Below the pieces are notes generated by a model that saw only the letters and a program-made list of their open reading frames with translations, had not been told where the DNA came from and made no database searches. Made by a program: the position numbers and the translations under genes. Positions 11,194 through 23,188 of a DNA stretch of 64,000 bases are shown here, in pieces. Each line of letters starts with the position of its first letter. The first letter of the stretch is position 1. Origin of the DNA: Nemania diffusa (Eukaryota; Ascomycota; Sordariomycetes; Xylariales; Xylariaceae); NCBI GenBank assembly GCA_038501195.1, contig JBBPUQ010000005.1:4030001-4094000 (forward strand), in the 5' to 3' direction.

Positions 11194-13030
11194 GAAGCTA
11201 TTTCGGCTACGATAAGGAATCAACTGCTGGGAGAATCAAGCCTAGGCTTAGCTTAGCCGAAAGGTTGAAATGATGGAAGTAGAGTGTTATAAATACGCCT
11301 AGACTGAAGCGTATATGAAAACTCATGGATTGTGTCTTGGCCGATGTGTCACGGTACTAAACCTCAAGGCGGTTAAGACTACAGCACGGTTCTCAGCCCG
11401 GTCTATATGAGCCAACAGGATAGGCTTCGCAGGTCTAGATAGAACTTCCCTTCTTGTGCAATAATAATAAGTCAACTTGGCAACACTAGCAGTCCGTTCT
11501 GTGACACGATGAAGCCCTTTCTCTCCGCTCAATCATATTGAGTAATTAAGTGATCCCATCCCGCTAATTAGTGGCCTCACGCAAAGTGATTAACAGTTAT
11601 GAAAGCACGAGTAATAGTATAGTATCAAGGCTATTTTGTTATAGCGTCGGGATTTTGCGCGTCTGTTTTTGACTTGTTACGAATTCTAGTAATAGAGGCA
11701 AATAGGGGTTGAAAGTTGAGGAATCAACGTCAGATAAAAACAGTAAATATCCCCCTCAATTGTCCTTATATCCGGATATGGTAGGAATATTTCCTGTTTA
11801 TGGATGTTGTTGCATAGTACATAATATTATTTCCGATAAGATATCTAGGATTCTATGATATATGCTATGACGGCAATGGCTAACATATGAATGGAAAAGA
11901 ACTACAACGCTAATATATTCAACACTATCAAATTTAGAGCCCTGTCAATATTTGGATTGTGACACATTTCAGTGAGGCCGCATTATGACGAAGAAGGTCC
12001 CAGTCTACTGCTATTTGATGCATTTCGATGATTATCATGCGACGCAAATTAAGCATTAAGCCGATAACCGTATATTTCGGAGTACTTATATGATATATCA
12101 GGAAGAGATATCAGATATAGGTATGACTAATAATATAACCAACTTTGGGTATGTGAATACCTCACTTGACAACGCTCTTCTTTTAACTGCACCCTTTGGA
12201 GGATATTTTTAGGTTAGAGATAGAATGAAATCCGCTTCGGGCTTCTAGACATCACTACAAATCTGTCAGCTGGTTAGTTTTGGAAGTGGTTTCTATTACA
12301 CTTCATTAAGATCTGGTTATCATGTCTCATTAAAATTGGTTTATTCGATGAGACCAACACAAAGCCGGCCTTCATTCGTACTAATCAGATTGCTCATATT
12401 TCTTTTCTACCTTTCTTTAACAGCTGCCTAGTAATACCCGTGTCGTCATAGTGTTAATGTTATCTTTCCTAAGTACCTTACTACCCCTGCCACAACAATT
12501 AATCTCATGTTTCTAGTACGCCGCGTTCTTTGTAGCTTTGCATATTCACTGTTTGTATTTCATTAGAGCTTTGATAAGGAGAATGGCCTTTTTGTGTTTC
12601 TGCGAATGTAGACCACAATCATACCTTTGCACGTTATGGTTTTGTTTTGAATCAAAGCTTTGTTACTTTCTTTGTTTGTATGAAAGCTAAATTTCTGACA
12701 TATCTTTGGCGAGCAATGCAACTGTAGGCCCTATAGTTACAATCATTTGCAGGAGAAAGAAAAATTTGATAACAAATGATTTGTGTTAGCATATCTCTTT
12801 ATACTGAATCTACATTGTCTCGTAAACCAACAATGATAGATTGTGCTCAGGGGCATATTTAAACGTGTATATGTGCTTGCTGGTGGCATATTTACCAGAA
12901 TCGTTAATAGAACAACAAACACATCATTTCAAAGTATAACAACATCCGGTGGTAGCAGGACACACCAAGACTAAATAACTCTACGATTATCATTCGCCTT
13001 AATATCGCATACTCGCTCTGAATTAACAAC
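11194..13030. other. A+T-rich spacer, no gene seen
   Basis: A 1.8 kb spacer between two plus-strand genes. From about 11.56 to 12.9 kb it is A+T-rich with no open frame of note on either strand, similar in character to 7.9-9.2 kb. The last 130 bases before 13031 should hold the start of the coiled-coil transcript. No repeats longer than short A/T runs were noticed. Confidence 0.5.
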
Positions 13031-14860
13031 ATGTCTGATTCGTCTAATGCTGTTGATCTTAGTATGTTCCCCAATACGAATGATTTTATCCCAGCTCCTA
13101 ATTCAGGAGAAGCTCCTTCTAGCAGTCCAGGAATCCCGTCGGAATCCCATGGCTTCGCCAGACCCCCTCCAGACTTCGACCCCAGTCAAGGTGCGGCCTT
13201 ATTTTCTGCAGGTCAAGCTCGTGACCTTTCGAACCCAGCCCGCGGAGTTGAAGAGTCCGTTGAGGATGAAATTAAAAGAAAGATTGCGGAGTTGGAGGAG
13301 GCGAGAGGACGCCCCGTAGCAGGTGAGGAGAAGGAGAGGATTGCCAAGAGAATCCGCTCTCTTAGAGAAGGTGGGTGGCTTGAGGGCCTCAAACGCCAAC
13401 TCATTGGCCAAAAGACTGTGCCCATGGAATATTTCAACCGACTTGTCGCCGAGCACGAGAACACTATTGCCATAGTAGCGCAGATAAACGCTACGGCAGA
13501 CCGAAAAGTGACCGAAAAAGACGCCGTAATTGAGAATCTCAAGAACGGAGGTGGAAGAAACCCTGATAATGATCCCGTGCTCTTAGAAAACAAGCTTCTT
13601 CAGTACGAAAAGACTGACCTAAAGGAACAATTAGGGCAATCCGAGAAGGGCAAAACCGAACTACAGGATCAGCTGCAGAAGCTCAATGACGAGCTTCAAC
13701 AGGAAAAATCGAAGTCCCAGGGCAATAATGAGGTGGGTAATGCCCTTGCCGAGTGTAACAAGAGAGCCAATGATCTTCAGCAGCAGCTTGATACCGCCCG
13801 AGAAACGTCCTCTAGATATTACAATGAAGTCCAGGATCTCCAGCAGCAAAAGGCAGAGGCTGTCACAAGAGAACAGGTTAACAAGAATGAGATCAGGAGG
13901 CTTAGGGAAGAGACCAAAATTTTCAGTGATGCCATTGGCAGCGGCAAGATCGCTTCAGATAATCTTCAAAAGCGCATATCAGATCTAGAGGCTGAGCGCG
14001 TAAACGGCAACGCTAAGGCCAAGGCTCTCGAAGAGGAGATCGAAAAGCTCAAAAACATTGCTGCATTGGGAGGATCTGCCGATGCAGAAGGCCTCCGAAA
14101 ACGGACGCAAGAGCTAGAGGTAGAACTTGCGAAACGCGACGATACTATCACGTCCCTCAAGGCCGAGCTCGTGCAAGCCCGCAACCCCCCGGCATCCAGA
14201 CAGAGCGAAGCTACACCCCAGGAATCGAACGCCCAACTCCAAGCGCGTTGTGCGGAGCTTAGAGCCCAGAGCGACATGTACAGAGATAAGTGGGCTCGAA
14301 GAGTCGTGGATGGGAATGCCCCCTTGATCGAGTTCTGGCAAACGGTTGACAACACGAAACAAGAAATCAACCGACTTTACGTGGGGGTAGAGAAACTATG
14401 TCGCGCCCTTGGTCTCGCTGATGGTGTTCTCGACATCCCTGAAACTCTCGATAGGATCGTCAACCAAGTGACCGGGTCGTCAAATGATTTGGTGGACACA
14501 CCCTTGATCACCATACTGAATCTACGCACTGCAAACTCGCTTGCGCAAATACAAATCGAAACACTACAGCGTCAACTCGACAGAGCTCAACTCGGTAAGA
14601 CCGAGGACGAAATCAAGGGTGACCTGAGACTAGTAGACGAGGAAGAGCTCGAAAGGCGCGTCACCCTGCGAACTCAGATGTATCGCCAATATCGCGGAAC
14701 CCTCCTAACGCACATTTTTGAAGCGCAATATGCGTTCTTGAGTCTCGCCGACAAGAGCGCTGATAGAGATGCCATTGAAGCCCTTGTAGAGCAATTCCTA
14801 GAGCCTACTTCGCTGCCAATGATCCAGATGCCAACCAATCGAACCCGACGGGAGGACTAA
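13031..14860 (+). CDS. Long coiled-coil protein, intronless, function unknown
   Basis: One uninterrupted frame of 609 residues with an ATG in good context (AACAACATG). Residues 1-75 are Pro/Ser-rich and disordered-looking. About 76-115 is a charged helix; 125-150 holds GQKTVPMEYFNRLVAEHE. Roughly 150-385 is a long heptad-type coiled coil rich in Glu, Lys, Gln and Leu. A Ser/Pro linker near 388-395 leads to a helical C-terminal region (about 400-600) with Trp-containing segments (DKWARRVVDG, LIEFWQTVD) and KLCRALGLADG. No signal peptide, membrane segment, NTPase motif or metal site is seen, so although the coil could suggest an SMC-, myosin- or tether-like role there is no basis for choosing. 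It is the only long intronless plus-strand gene here, sitting after an A+T-rich spacer. The coding call is sure; the function is unknown. Confidence 0.85.
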   Translation: MSDSSNAVDLSMFPNTNDFIPAPNSGEAPSSSPGIPSESHGFARPPPDFDPSQGAALFSAGQARDLSNPARGVEESVEDEIKRKIAELEEARGRPVAGEEKERIAKRIRSLREGGWLEGLKRQLIGQKTVPMEYFNRLVAEHENTIAIVAQINATADRKVTEKDAVIENLKNGGGRNPDNDPVLLENKLLQYEKTDLKEQLGQSEKGKTELQDQLQKLNDELQQEKSKSQGNNEVGNALAECNKRANDLQQQLDTARETSSRYYNEVQDLQQQKAEAVTREQVNKNEIRRLREETKIFSDAIGSGKIASDNLQKRISDLEAERVNGNAKAKALEEEIEKLKNIAALGGSADAEGLRKRTQELEVELAKRDDTITSLKAELVQARNPPASRQSEATPQESNAQLQARCAELRAQSDMYRDKWARRVVDGNAPLIEFWQTVDNTKQEINRLYVGVEKLCRALGLADGVLDIPETLDRIVNQVTGSSNDLVDTPLITILNLRTANSLAQIQIETLQRQLDRAQLGKTEDEIKGDLRLVDEEELERRVTLRTQMYRQYRGTLLTHIFEAQYAFLSLADKSADRDAIEALVEQFLEPTSLPMIQMPTNRTRRED

Positions 14861-17609
14861 ACGCTCATCATGACAATGAGGGGAGCAGGTCAGGGTTCCC
14901 CGGATTCTGCTGCTAGATAGATTTCTTTGTGTTTGGAAATAAATTGTTTACACTATCTCGGTTGTGATTGAATGTGATGTAACCATCTAGATAGATTAGC
15001 CCTCGGATGAAGAATCAGGTGTGCCCGAAATGTGCATGAGGCCCCCCGCGTCGAGTTGCAGCCAAGGACGAGCCAAGAGCCCAACTACCGAGACCCAAGT
15101 CACTGGTTCCATATGGAGGCATGAAGTAATAGAAAGCCGTACGTTTTTTCGAAACAGTGAAATAATTAAATAATTAAATATATAGCGTATTCCAAATCCA
15201 ACGCGCTAGCACAATAGCGACCGTGTCGCCCGTCCGATTTTTTAAATGGGGTGCACAAGCTTTGGCTAAAGACATGGGCGTGGGGATTCGTCCGACGACC
15301 TGGAACTACTATAAACACTAGGCCACGAGGATAACACTAGGTGACAATTGGAGATCTGTTATAGTGCAGGCAACAGGATATAGACGTCGAGGTCCAAGGA
15401 TGCCCGATCAACAGGGGTTCAATACGACCTCGAACGAACTTGTCGTCTGGGCGCTCGCCCACTTGTGCAACGGCGAACAAATCATCATATATCAGCCATT
15501 ATTTACAAGCCACATGGCCGCTAGCCTTGGTTCGGGGCGATTAGGAGAAACCTACTCCGAAACAACGTTCTTGGAACTGCCTTTATAAGCAGGTTTGTTG
15601 TTAAAACCTCGGCATCAAACCTTGGCCTACGGCCCACCTGCAGATAGCGACGCAGCACTGAATTTAGGCTTGGCAGATGGGTGCTCGATAGAGCAAGTTG
15701 TGCAATGTCACATCGACTTCAAACGATGCACATATCAGGGAGTGACAGCGACCTCCGTGCTATTTGTGGAAGCGCTGTCTACGAAAAAAGCAATTCATCG
15801 AACTGATTCGCTTCCCATCTTGTCTCATGACCTTGATTTTATTACTGGTGCTATAAGTTGTTACAGTCTCCCGAGAGACGTCGAAGGGTGTCTGTCTGGT
15901 TTGGGCGTAAACGGCAGGAGGATAACACTTATATGAAGAAAACATGATTAGCATCATCACGTCATTTATCACGGAGTGGAATAAGCATAGCTCCGACGGC
16001 TACCTGCAGATTGCCTTGCGATATCTAGGTCGTATTGTAGCAATTAGTCTAGTTTGGGGCTGTGATCTGCCCTTATCACCTGAGTCAAGCAACTTCTGTT
16101 CATGATTGATACGTCTTAATAATGCACTCGTAAGCTAGGGGCCAAGCTGGACATTCCTAATGCTGTGTAGCTTTCCCGGATGCCACCGGTCCTGTGGGAG
16201 GCGTCGCTTACCATTGTAATAGCTAGAAGAGAGCGGGTTTCCACGGGACTATTTATCACGGTATGGACATTTCGGCCGGCTTGGCATGGATGCCCGTTCC
16301 CCTTTTCTCCAGCCCACTAGCTCGTGAGATTGTCTTCTGGAGGGCCGCTCCACTAAAAGCCGTTTGCTCAATGCCTCGAATCGGAAAGAATCTAGATTAT
16401 CTCATCGGACCGTGCGATGACCGTAGACGGTCTAGCACGGATAAATTGCTGGGCATTTTATCCAAATTATAGCTCTGTGCACTACTTATTTTATAGCCAA
16501 GTCGACCGACTGCGCCTTTGACAGTTTTAAGCATGTGGCATGCTGAATAAGGAAAAAACCCAGCGTCTCCGCCAACCACGGTCCGAAAGGGGGCCGATTA
16601 CCTGTACATACACGGCTTCTTCGCGGGCGTGTGCAACCTCACGCATGATGACAGCATAGAGCATCAAACAGGTACGGCTCAGTGCTTCGCCTAATGAATC
16701 AGTCTTGCAAAAAAACTTGCGCGACGTTAAGCTGGAATTGGAGTTCCCAACAACTACAACGTGGAGATCTTCCACCGACGAATAATCCCATCCAGATCTG
16801 CGATACAATGCAGTCGGCGGTGTGGTGTATGTACTCGGCATGACCCGAAACCAAACAAGTGTCACCCAGTACAGGCTGTTAATTACGCTACCACGGAAGT
16901 TATGCAGATACTGCCCACTTGTGTGTTCTTAGTATCCCGTATCATATAGACTTGGCAGCCCTACCTGTCCAGTCTATCATGCTACACAGCTGGATCATCG
17001 AACCCAAGGGGCTGTTTGGGGTTAAGGAAGTGACTCGTTGCATGAGTACCATGTACCACTTACCTTATCTTTGTTTTGTCTGGGGTTAGCACGACCATCG
17101 CAACTGTCATCATCGGCGGGGAAGTCTAAATAAACTTTACTGCTTGGCATTCTGTTACATGTTATCCAGGATGGGACTTCATATAATTGTGGCGTTACGG
17201 GGTATATGGAGGCCAAGGAGCTACTTTGATCTTCCTATTCTAGCTCTCCGAGATTGGGTTCACTTTGTGGCCATGGTCGTGGTGATATAACCTACAGAGT
17301 CCCCCGGCTCTCAGTTGGCTGGCACAATATGGAAGCCAGAGTTGACAGAGCAGACCAGCTTCGCATATAACCCCAGCCTGGTGAGACTCCAGTCCTACGG
17401 CTCCAACAGAAGGTTTTGCACTCCTGTTTCAGAACGTCTCTCACAGTTACCTATCTACGCCGGTCTGAGATTTGATAAAGCCGACCGGATCTCTATCCGT
17501 CTTCACAAGAAAGTCGACTCTGCCCAGACGTATGACATAGAGATAATATCTTGTGTCGACAATCTTAAATCGACTACAGAAACACCCAGTATCATCAGAA
17601 TAGGAAACA
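14861..17609. other. Spacer, 2.7 kb, no supported gene
   Basis: Mixed-composition DNA between two plus-strand genes. The longest frames (15595-15936 plus; 17315 up to the ferric reductase) start with non-ATG codons or read through low-information sequence, with no family motif. The presumed promoter of the ferric reductase lies at its right end. No RNA gene or mobile element was recognised. Confidence 0.5.
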
Positions 17610-19923
17610 ATGGCATCGCCACCCCCTTCAAAAATGCCACCCTCAGGTGCCGGGGCCCCAAATCCGAACCAAGGGTGGATGGTGATACGACTACAGACCA
17701 GCCTCGAGCTTTTATCATACTACGCCATATCCCTCGCGGGCCTCATGGCAATATTCATCATAAGCCACTGGGCTCGTCGCCTAGCTTGGGGTGTATCACG
17801 ATCCGTGGTTCTTTACCCTGTTGTAGCATTGTCAAGGTAAGTTCGTTACGGCTTTTGTCCGATTACTATACTAATAGTTGGCTCAGGGCCGTTCGAAAAG
17901 TTTCTCTCAGGAAAATCCCGGGCTTTACCTCTGTCGGACATGCTATTCTCGTGTTCATCTACGTAGCATTGAATGCTCTCTTCAGCTTTTATCGTGTCGA
18001 TTACAGTAAATATTCGAATCCCGCGGCACGATTCGGATGGTAAGTTGATATCACAATCAAGTCTACATCTCCCGCTAATTATTTCTAGGATGGCTACTGG
18101 GAACTTGGCCTTTGTGGGTAGGTAGATCTCGTTCTTAATTAATGTTGCCCTACTCTCTCCTAATCATTTCCAAATCTGGGACCCAGTGCCTATTGTAGAC
18201 TTTGCTCATGGTACCAGTTACTAACGTAAGAACTCGCAGTTTTTCTCGCGCTAAAGAATACGCCGCTCGCAATCCTCACGGCCTATTCCTACGAGAGGCT
18301 CAACAGTCTTCACAAGATAGCAGGATATACTACCCTTCTGTACACTATTCTACGTAAGTGATGTTAACACATCACCCCTATCAGCTCCCTTTCTATAAGG
18401 CACCTCAGTATTCTCAGAGCTTGCCTCTTGCTATTCACTTGAATCTTTCCCAATTTTAAAATACAGCTACTAAAATCAAAATCATTCAGATGCTTCATTA
18501 TACACCTATTACTTCATGAGTACTGGAAGGACGTCTATTCTGCGTGAGGATATCGTCACGGCTGGTATAGTCCTGGGATTCGCCATGTTCTTCACAGTTT
18601 TCGCTGGCTTGACTCTGCGAAAGCTCAAGTACGAACTCTTCTATGTCATCCATTTAGCTTTATTTGTGGTCATTGTTGTCACCCTAGGCCTACACAGGCC
18701 GGATCTCGACCACGAGAAGACTTTAATCGTTACTATTTTCATTGGAGCCCTCTGGTTCTCTGATCGACTGATCCGATTCGCCCGCTTGGCTCACAACAGC
18801 ATCAATAATGAAGCTTCAGTCTACCCACTGCCGAATGGTGGTACCCGCATCGTGCTCAAAAAACCAATGATACGTGCGAGGCCTGGAAGTAAGTTAACTG
18901 AAAATACCCCTGAGTCCTAACTATCATTTTGATTAAATCTCTTTGCACTTTATCTGAGGAGAAAGGAACTACTCAAAATACCCCAAATGCACGAACAAAT
19001 CCCAATTGCGCATGCTAATCGATTGGATATAGAACATTGTTACGTCTGGTTACCGCGTATCCGCGCTTTTGAGACGCATCCCTTCACCATAGTAGCTTCC
19101 GAGCCTATGGAACTCATCATCAACTCATACAGTGGGTTTACAGGAGATCTACACCGATATGCCAGCGAAAACCCCGGTGCGAGCCTCGCCGTATCTGTTG
19201 AAGGACCATACGGAACGTTCCCGGATCCCATGGATTACGACAAAGTCGTGCTGGTGGCCGGCGGCTCGGGTGCGACTTTCACTATTGCTTTGGCTGCGGA
19301 TATGATCCGGAGGCTAAGTTCGGAATCGACGAAGAAAATCGAGTTCATATGGGCAACAAGAGGTCGGGGTATGTATTAATTTGATACCCCTTATTGACAT
19401 GAAACTCTGTTGCTGACGAGATGATCTAGACAACATGGCATGGTTCACACAACATTTAAATAACCTACTTAGGCACGAATGCGCCCCTAAGATTACCTTC
19501 GAGCTTCATTTAACGAGGGATGAATCGGCCGAGACGGCGTCTACTACCATCCCACGCTCCCCATCTCAAATATCGACCGAGGTTCCGTCGATACCACCGT
19601 CCACCCTAGAGAAGACTATCGAGTCACCCACATTAAGCACGAAGACATCCTCGATAGTGCTGCGCGAAAAGGGCATGAAGAGCGCCGATACGATCGAGAC
19701 AGCGGAGAACACAGAGGGATTTAGTGTTCCTGTCTCATTCGGTCGGCCGGACATCGAGGGCACAGTTAGAGAGGCAATAATATCAGTAGCGAAAGACAAG
19801 AGGGTACTAATAGTGGCATGTGGTCCTACGGGGCTAGTCGATACCGTTCGCAACACGACGGCTAGTTGCATTAGAGTCGATGGACCGTCTGTGGAACTTC
19901 ACTGCGAGCAGTTCGGTTGGTGA
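17610..19923 (+). CDS. Ferric-chelate reductase (FRE family flavocytochrome)
   Basis: Seven exons: 17610-17836, 17887-18039, 18089-18117, 18240-18353, 18490-18888, 19033-19368 and 19430-19923, giving 583 residues with phase kept throughout. The first membrane helix is near residues 30-50. The ferric-reductase domain holds two His pairs, H161/H175 and H229/H243, each spaced by 13 residues as expected for two stacked hemes in helices. The FAD-binding motif HPFTI lies at 323-327, preceded by PGKHCYVWLP. The NADPH-binding part has GGSGAT (384-389) and a terminal CGPTG (from 550), ending EQFGW as usual in the family. The enzyme would pass electrons from NADPH via FAD and heme to extracellular Fe(III) or Cu(II) at the plasma membrane. 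The 29-bp exon 3 carries the conserved WMATGNLAF segment. A low-complexity Ser/Thr insert (about 440-515) separates the NADPH motifs. No ferroxidase or permease neighbour is present. Confidence 0.93.
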
Positions 19924-22900
19924 AACGTCTTGGGTTTGGGCTCGTCACGGGCGGGCGGGCTTTTAGGCGTGGTCAGGAGGCTCATAGAGGTAGATATCAA
20001 TAGATCGAGTGAGCTAGATGAACATTACGATGAACCTTACTACTAATTTACTCTCAGCTAGAAATTGGCGTGTACGTGATATGGATAGGTGCCGTTCCTG
20101 CCGTAGACAAATCACAATTACACCTATTCAATTGGCCGATGAGAGAGCCGGGTGGCCGGCACGGATGCTCTACACCTATAGATGTGTCACGGAACAGGAA
20201 TACAACATTGCTGTTCAAAAGTAGAGCATTGAAGCCCAACGGATCTTCAACGGCAAGAGGAGAAAGTTCAAGTTCTAGTCCTCTATCTACGACTAGAACA
20301 TCCTATTACATTCGTACGTAAAAGCTGATGATTACGATGGGGCGATTGGGATTTCTAATAGCTTATAAGAGGCAACTGAAACCGACAGGTACAGCTACCT
20401 ACGGTACATTGATCTAAATGGCCGGGTCAAGGCTGTTCGTTGTCAAGGTGGAAACTCTGACCGTTTGCAACCCCTTACCTATGGCACAGCGGCAGGATGT
20501 ACATGATAAAATTCCGTGCTACATTATATCTGTTGTGGAAATTCTAAAAGAATATTATAAAATTTAGTTCTATAGTCAACCTTCCGTACGTATACCGGAC
20601 AAGTCAGTAAAGAGAAGGTGTCGTGCGAACACGAGAAGTAGTGGACTCGCCCTCTGCACACTAAGTCATGTACACTGTGAAGATAAGATACCAGAGGACA
20701 TACGATGATTACGTGACACCGAAGGTTAGTAATAATAAGCCCGAGGGACCCAGAGCGTGGCCTCGGCGAGGGCCATGCGGCTTAGCCGAGGCAGTCTAGA
20801 ACTCTGAGCGAACTGTTGGGCAGGCAACTACCTAGTTTAGGTAGCGTACTGTGTACAGTTGATTGCATGATATCCACCTTCGTACTGGCGCTTGGGAGCA
20901 CGTGAGAGTTGAGACGCCGTGCTTGTTAGGTATCGTGGACTTGTCCGACCTCAACATGCAACTCTATTTTTATATATCTAATATTCTACTCTATCTGAGT
21001 TATTTGGTCTAAAGAAACACTGATATTTGGTAAGTATGGATATTTAGTTATTCTAATAGTGTTATTCTTTACGAGATGCTTATGTAATATATATTATAAT
21101 CTATCATCGGTACTCGGTTGGTGATCGACTTCACAAAAACTGTAGTATAACAACTTATATCTCTCTTGCGTGTGGAATGTTGCTACTTCCATAATTCAGA
21201 AGTCTTCTTTAGTTCGTGTGATAAATGTTACTAGAAAATCCCCGTGCGGTATATCAAACTACGGGCAGTAGTAGTTTTTTTTCGTGGACTGTAATGTTCA
21301 TGTTCTATATTAAGCCCGGAAATGAGGCGATGTGATACAAATCATCATGAGATTTTCTTATCATATCATACATGCGATTGACGAGTGAGTCGAAATTGTA
21401 AATGTTGAGTCTTGTTAGCGCCCTAGTGCTGAATTGAAGCGCGTCGTACTTCGAGACAGAGCCTCAAGGAGTATTATCTAAGCATGTGTAAGAGCGTCAC
21501 TGATTGGCCGCATATTATGAGGCCTCTTTCCTTTCGTCTCTAGCTTGGCTTTCTAGAACACAGCTGTCATATACGCTATTAAAAAATCAAATTCATCCTT
21601 GCATGAAACGCAAGACGTAGAAGTAGTTCATATGCGGACCGTACCGCGTAACTAGTCACAAAGGCGCGGGAGGGGAACTTACATTTCCGTTTTCCGTAGC
21701 CTAGGGACGGATGTCTGCAGAAACCGGATTTCATGTAAAGTAGGTACTCGCTTAGAACTATATGCAATGCGGCTATTTATCATATCATGCCTCGCGAAGT
21801 CTTTCTGGAGCAGTCGCTGTAGAATGAGGAGTCTTGCTATCTCGGGGTAAAATCTGCTCCCATAGGGAGGCAAACTTAGTCATAAGTTTATCATTTAATG
21901 TAATTTCGAGAGGTTCTATGACGCGTCAATAGTGATGATGGTCAGACGATGCCGATGCTCGATAGGTGTTTCGTTTTGACGCGATACATCTACTATCATC
22001 ACAGGGGTTGATGGCTCGGAGGTATGTACGTAAATCGCAGGGTTAACGGTTCTCCCCGTCTCTTACTCCGATTTCTTTTCTTAGGGAGCGGCCCGTGGTG
22101 CCGACGAGTCTTGGCAGTGGGTTTCTTCGCAATAGGTGGAGCAGTAGATACTCCAAGGATTCTGCTTTAGTAGCTGTTGGGCTTTCTTTGGATTAATCTT
22201 TTTCCAGTCAGAATGGAGAGGTATAATAAGTGAAAATAATGACGGCGATGGAAAAGAGACGGTAGCGATGCGCCACATGAGATACGCGAATGCTTAGCTA
22301 CCTGTTTACGCCGTAAGACTGCACATCTAGATACACCTAGATAAGATCCCCGTACGCTGCCTAACGAAGTGCTTAAAGTACTATGATATGTAAGTACCAG
22401 GTTTTACAAACAGGACGCTGCCCTGCGCTTGCTGCGCTTATGCGGCCCGCCTACTCTTTACGAGAATGCACGTGGGCGCGTATATATCCCGGGATACTGT
22501 ACCTACATGCTAATTGCCAGCATATGCAACCTGGACCTTGATTATGACAGGTACATGGGTCTCCTGTGCGGTCAAACATTTAAGTTGAGACATAGGATAA
22601 AGAGCTAATGTAAGTGAGATGCCCCAACAGCCCGTTAACTACCTAGGTACTAAAAGCATTTGCCGCCAGCTTCCGTACTTCACTAGGTTTAAGCTTGAAC
22701 TGGATGGGCCTCTGTTACATAGCGTGAATTCGTTTCTATGGTACACTCACCGCGTTAGATATTAGTCATGGATTTAATATCAACCGCTGGCGCCGTTAGG
22801 TGGATTGCGGAGAGAGTCGAGTAGATTGACTGTCTGTGTTCTGTTTGTATTTGCGTTCGTAGCGTTGGTTATATTGCTTCATGATACTCCAATGTGGCTT

Positions 22901-23188
22901 ATCTACAACTGACTCCATCCGATGGCAAGCCAGCGATATGTACACCTGATGCTGGGCCTCAAACGTAACTTCCCAAGTTTTCGTGGTCCATGAACTAGAT
23001 ACCCCTTTAATGCAAATGCCGCTTCCGAAATGTGAGGGAGAAGTGGGCAATAGCCAGCCCAGGTTCCCAACTAATGATTTCGCCCTAACTCCTGCCTGCT
23101 AAATACTACACTCATATCATATCTTCTCATGATGCCCTCTTAGAAGGGCTTGGCGATGGTGTACATTAGAAATCAATACCAACATATG
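19924..23188. other. Convergent spacer, 3.3 kb, no supported gene
   Basis: Lies between the 3' ends of the ferric reductase (+) and the Zn2Cys6 factor (-). It is modestly A+T-rich around 20.9-21.6 kb. All open frames are short and lack motifs. No tRNA, hairpin terminator or long repeat was identified. Confidence 0.5.

Noticed and set aside
15595..15936. 113-codon plus-strand frame
   Set aside because: Starts with a non-ATG codon and has no family motif; it could not be tied to any neighbouring exon.
17315..17609. Open frame running into the ferric reductase from 17315
   Set aside because: The frame is out of phase with the reductase exon and has no membrane or signal features; the ATG at 17610 gives the better N-terminus.
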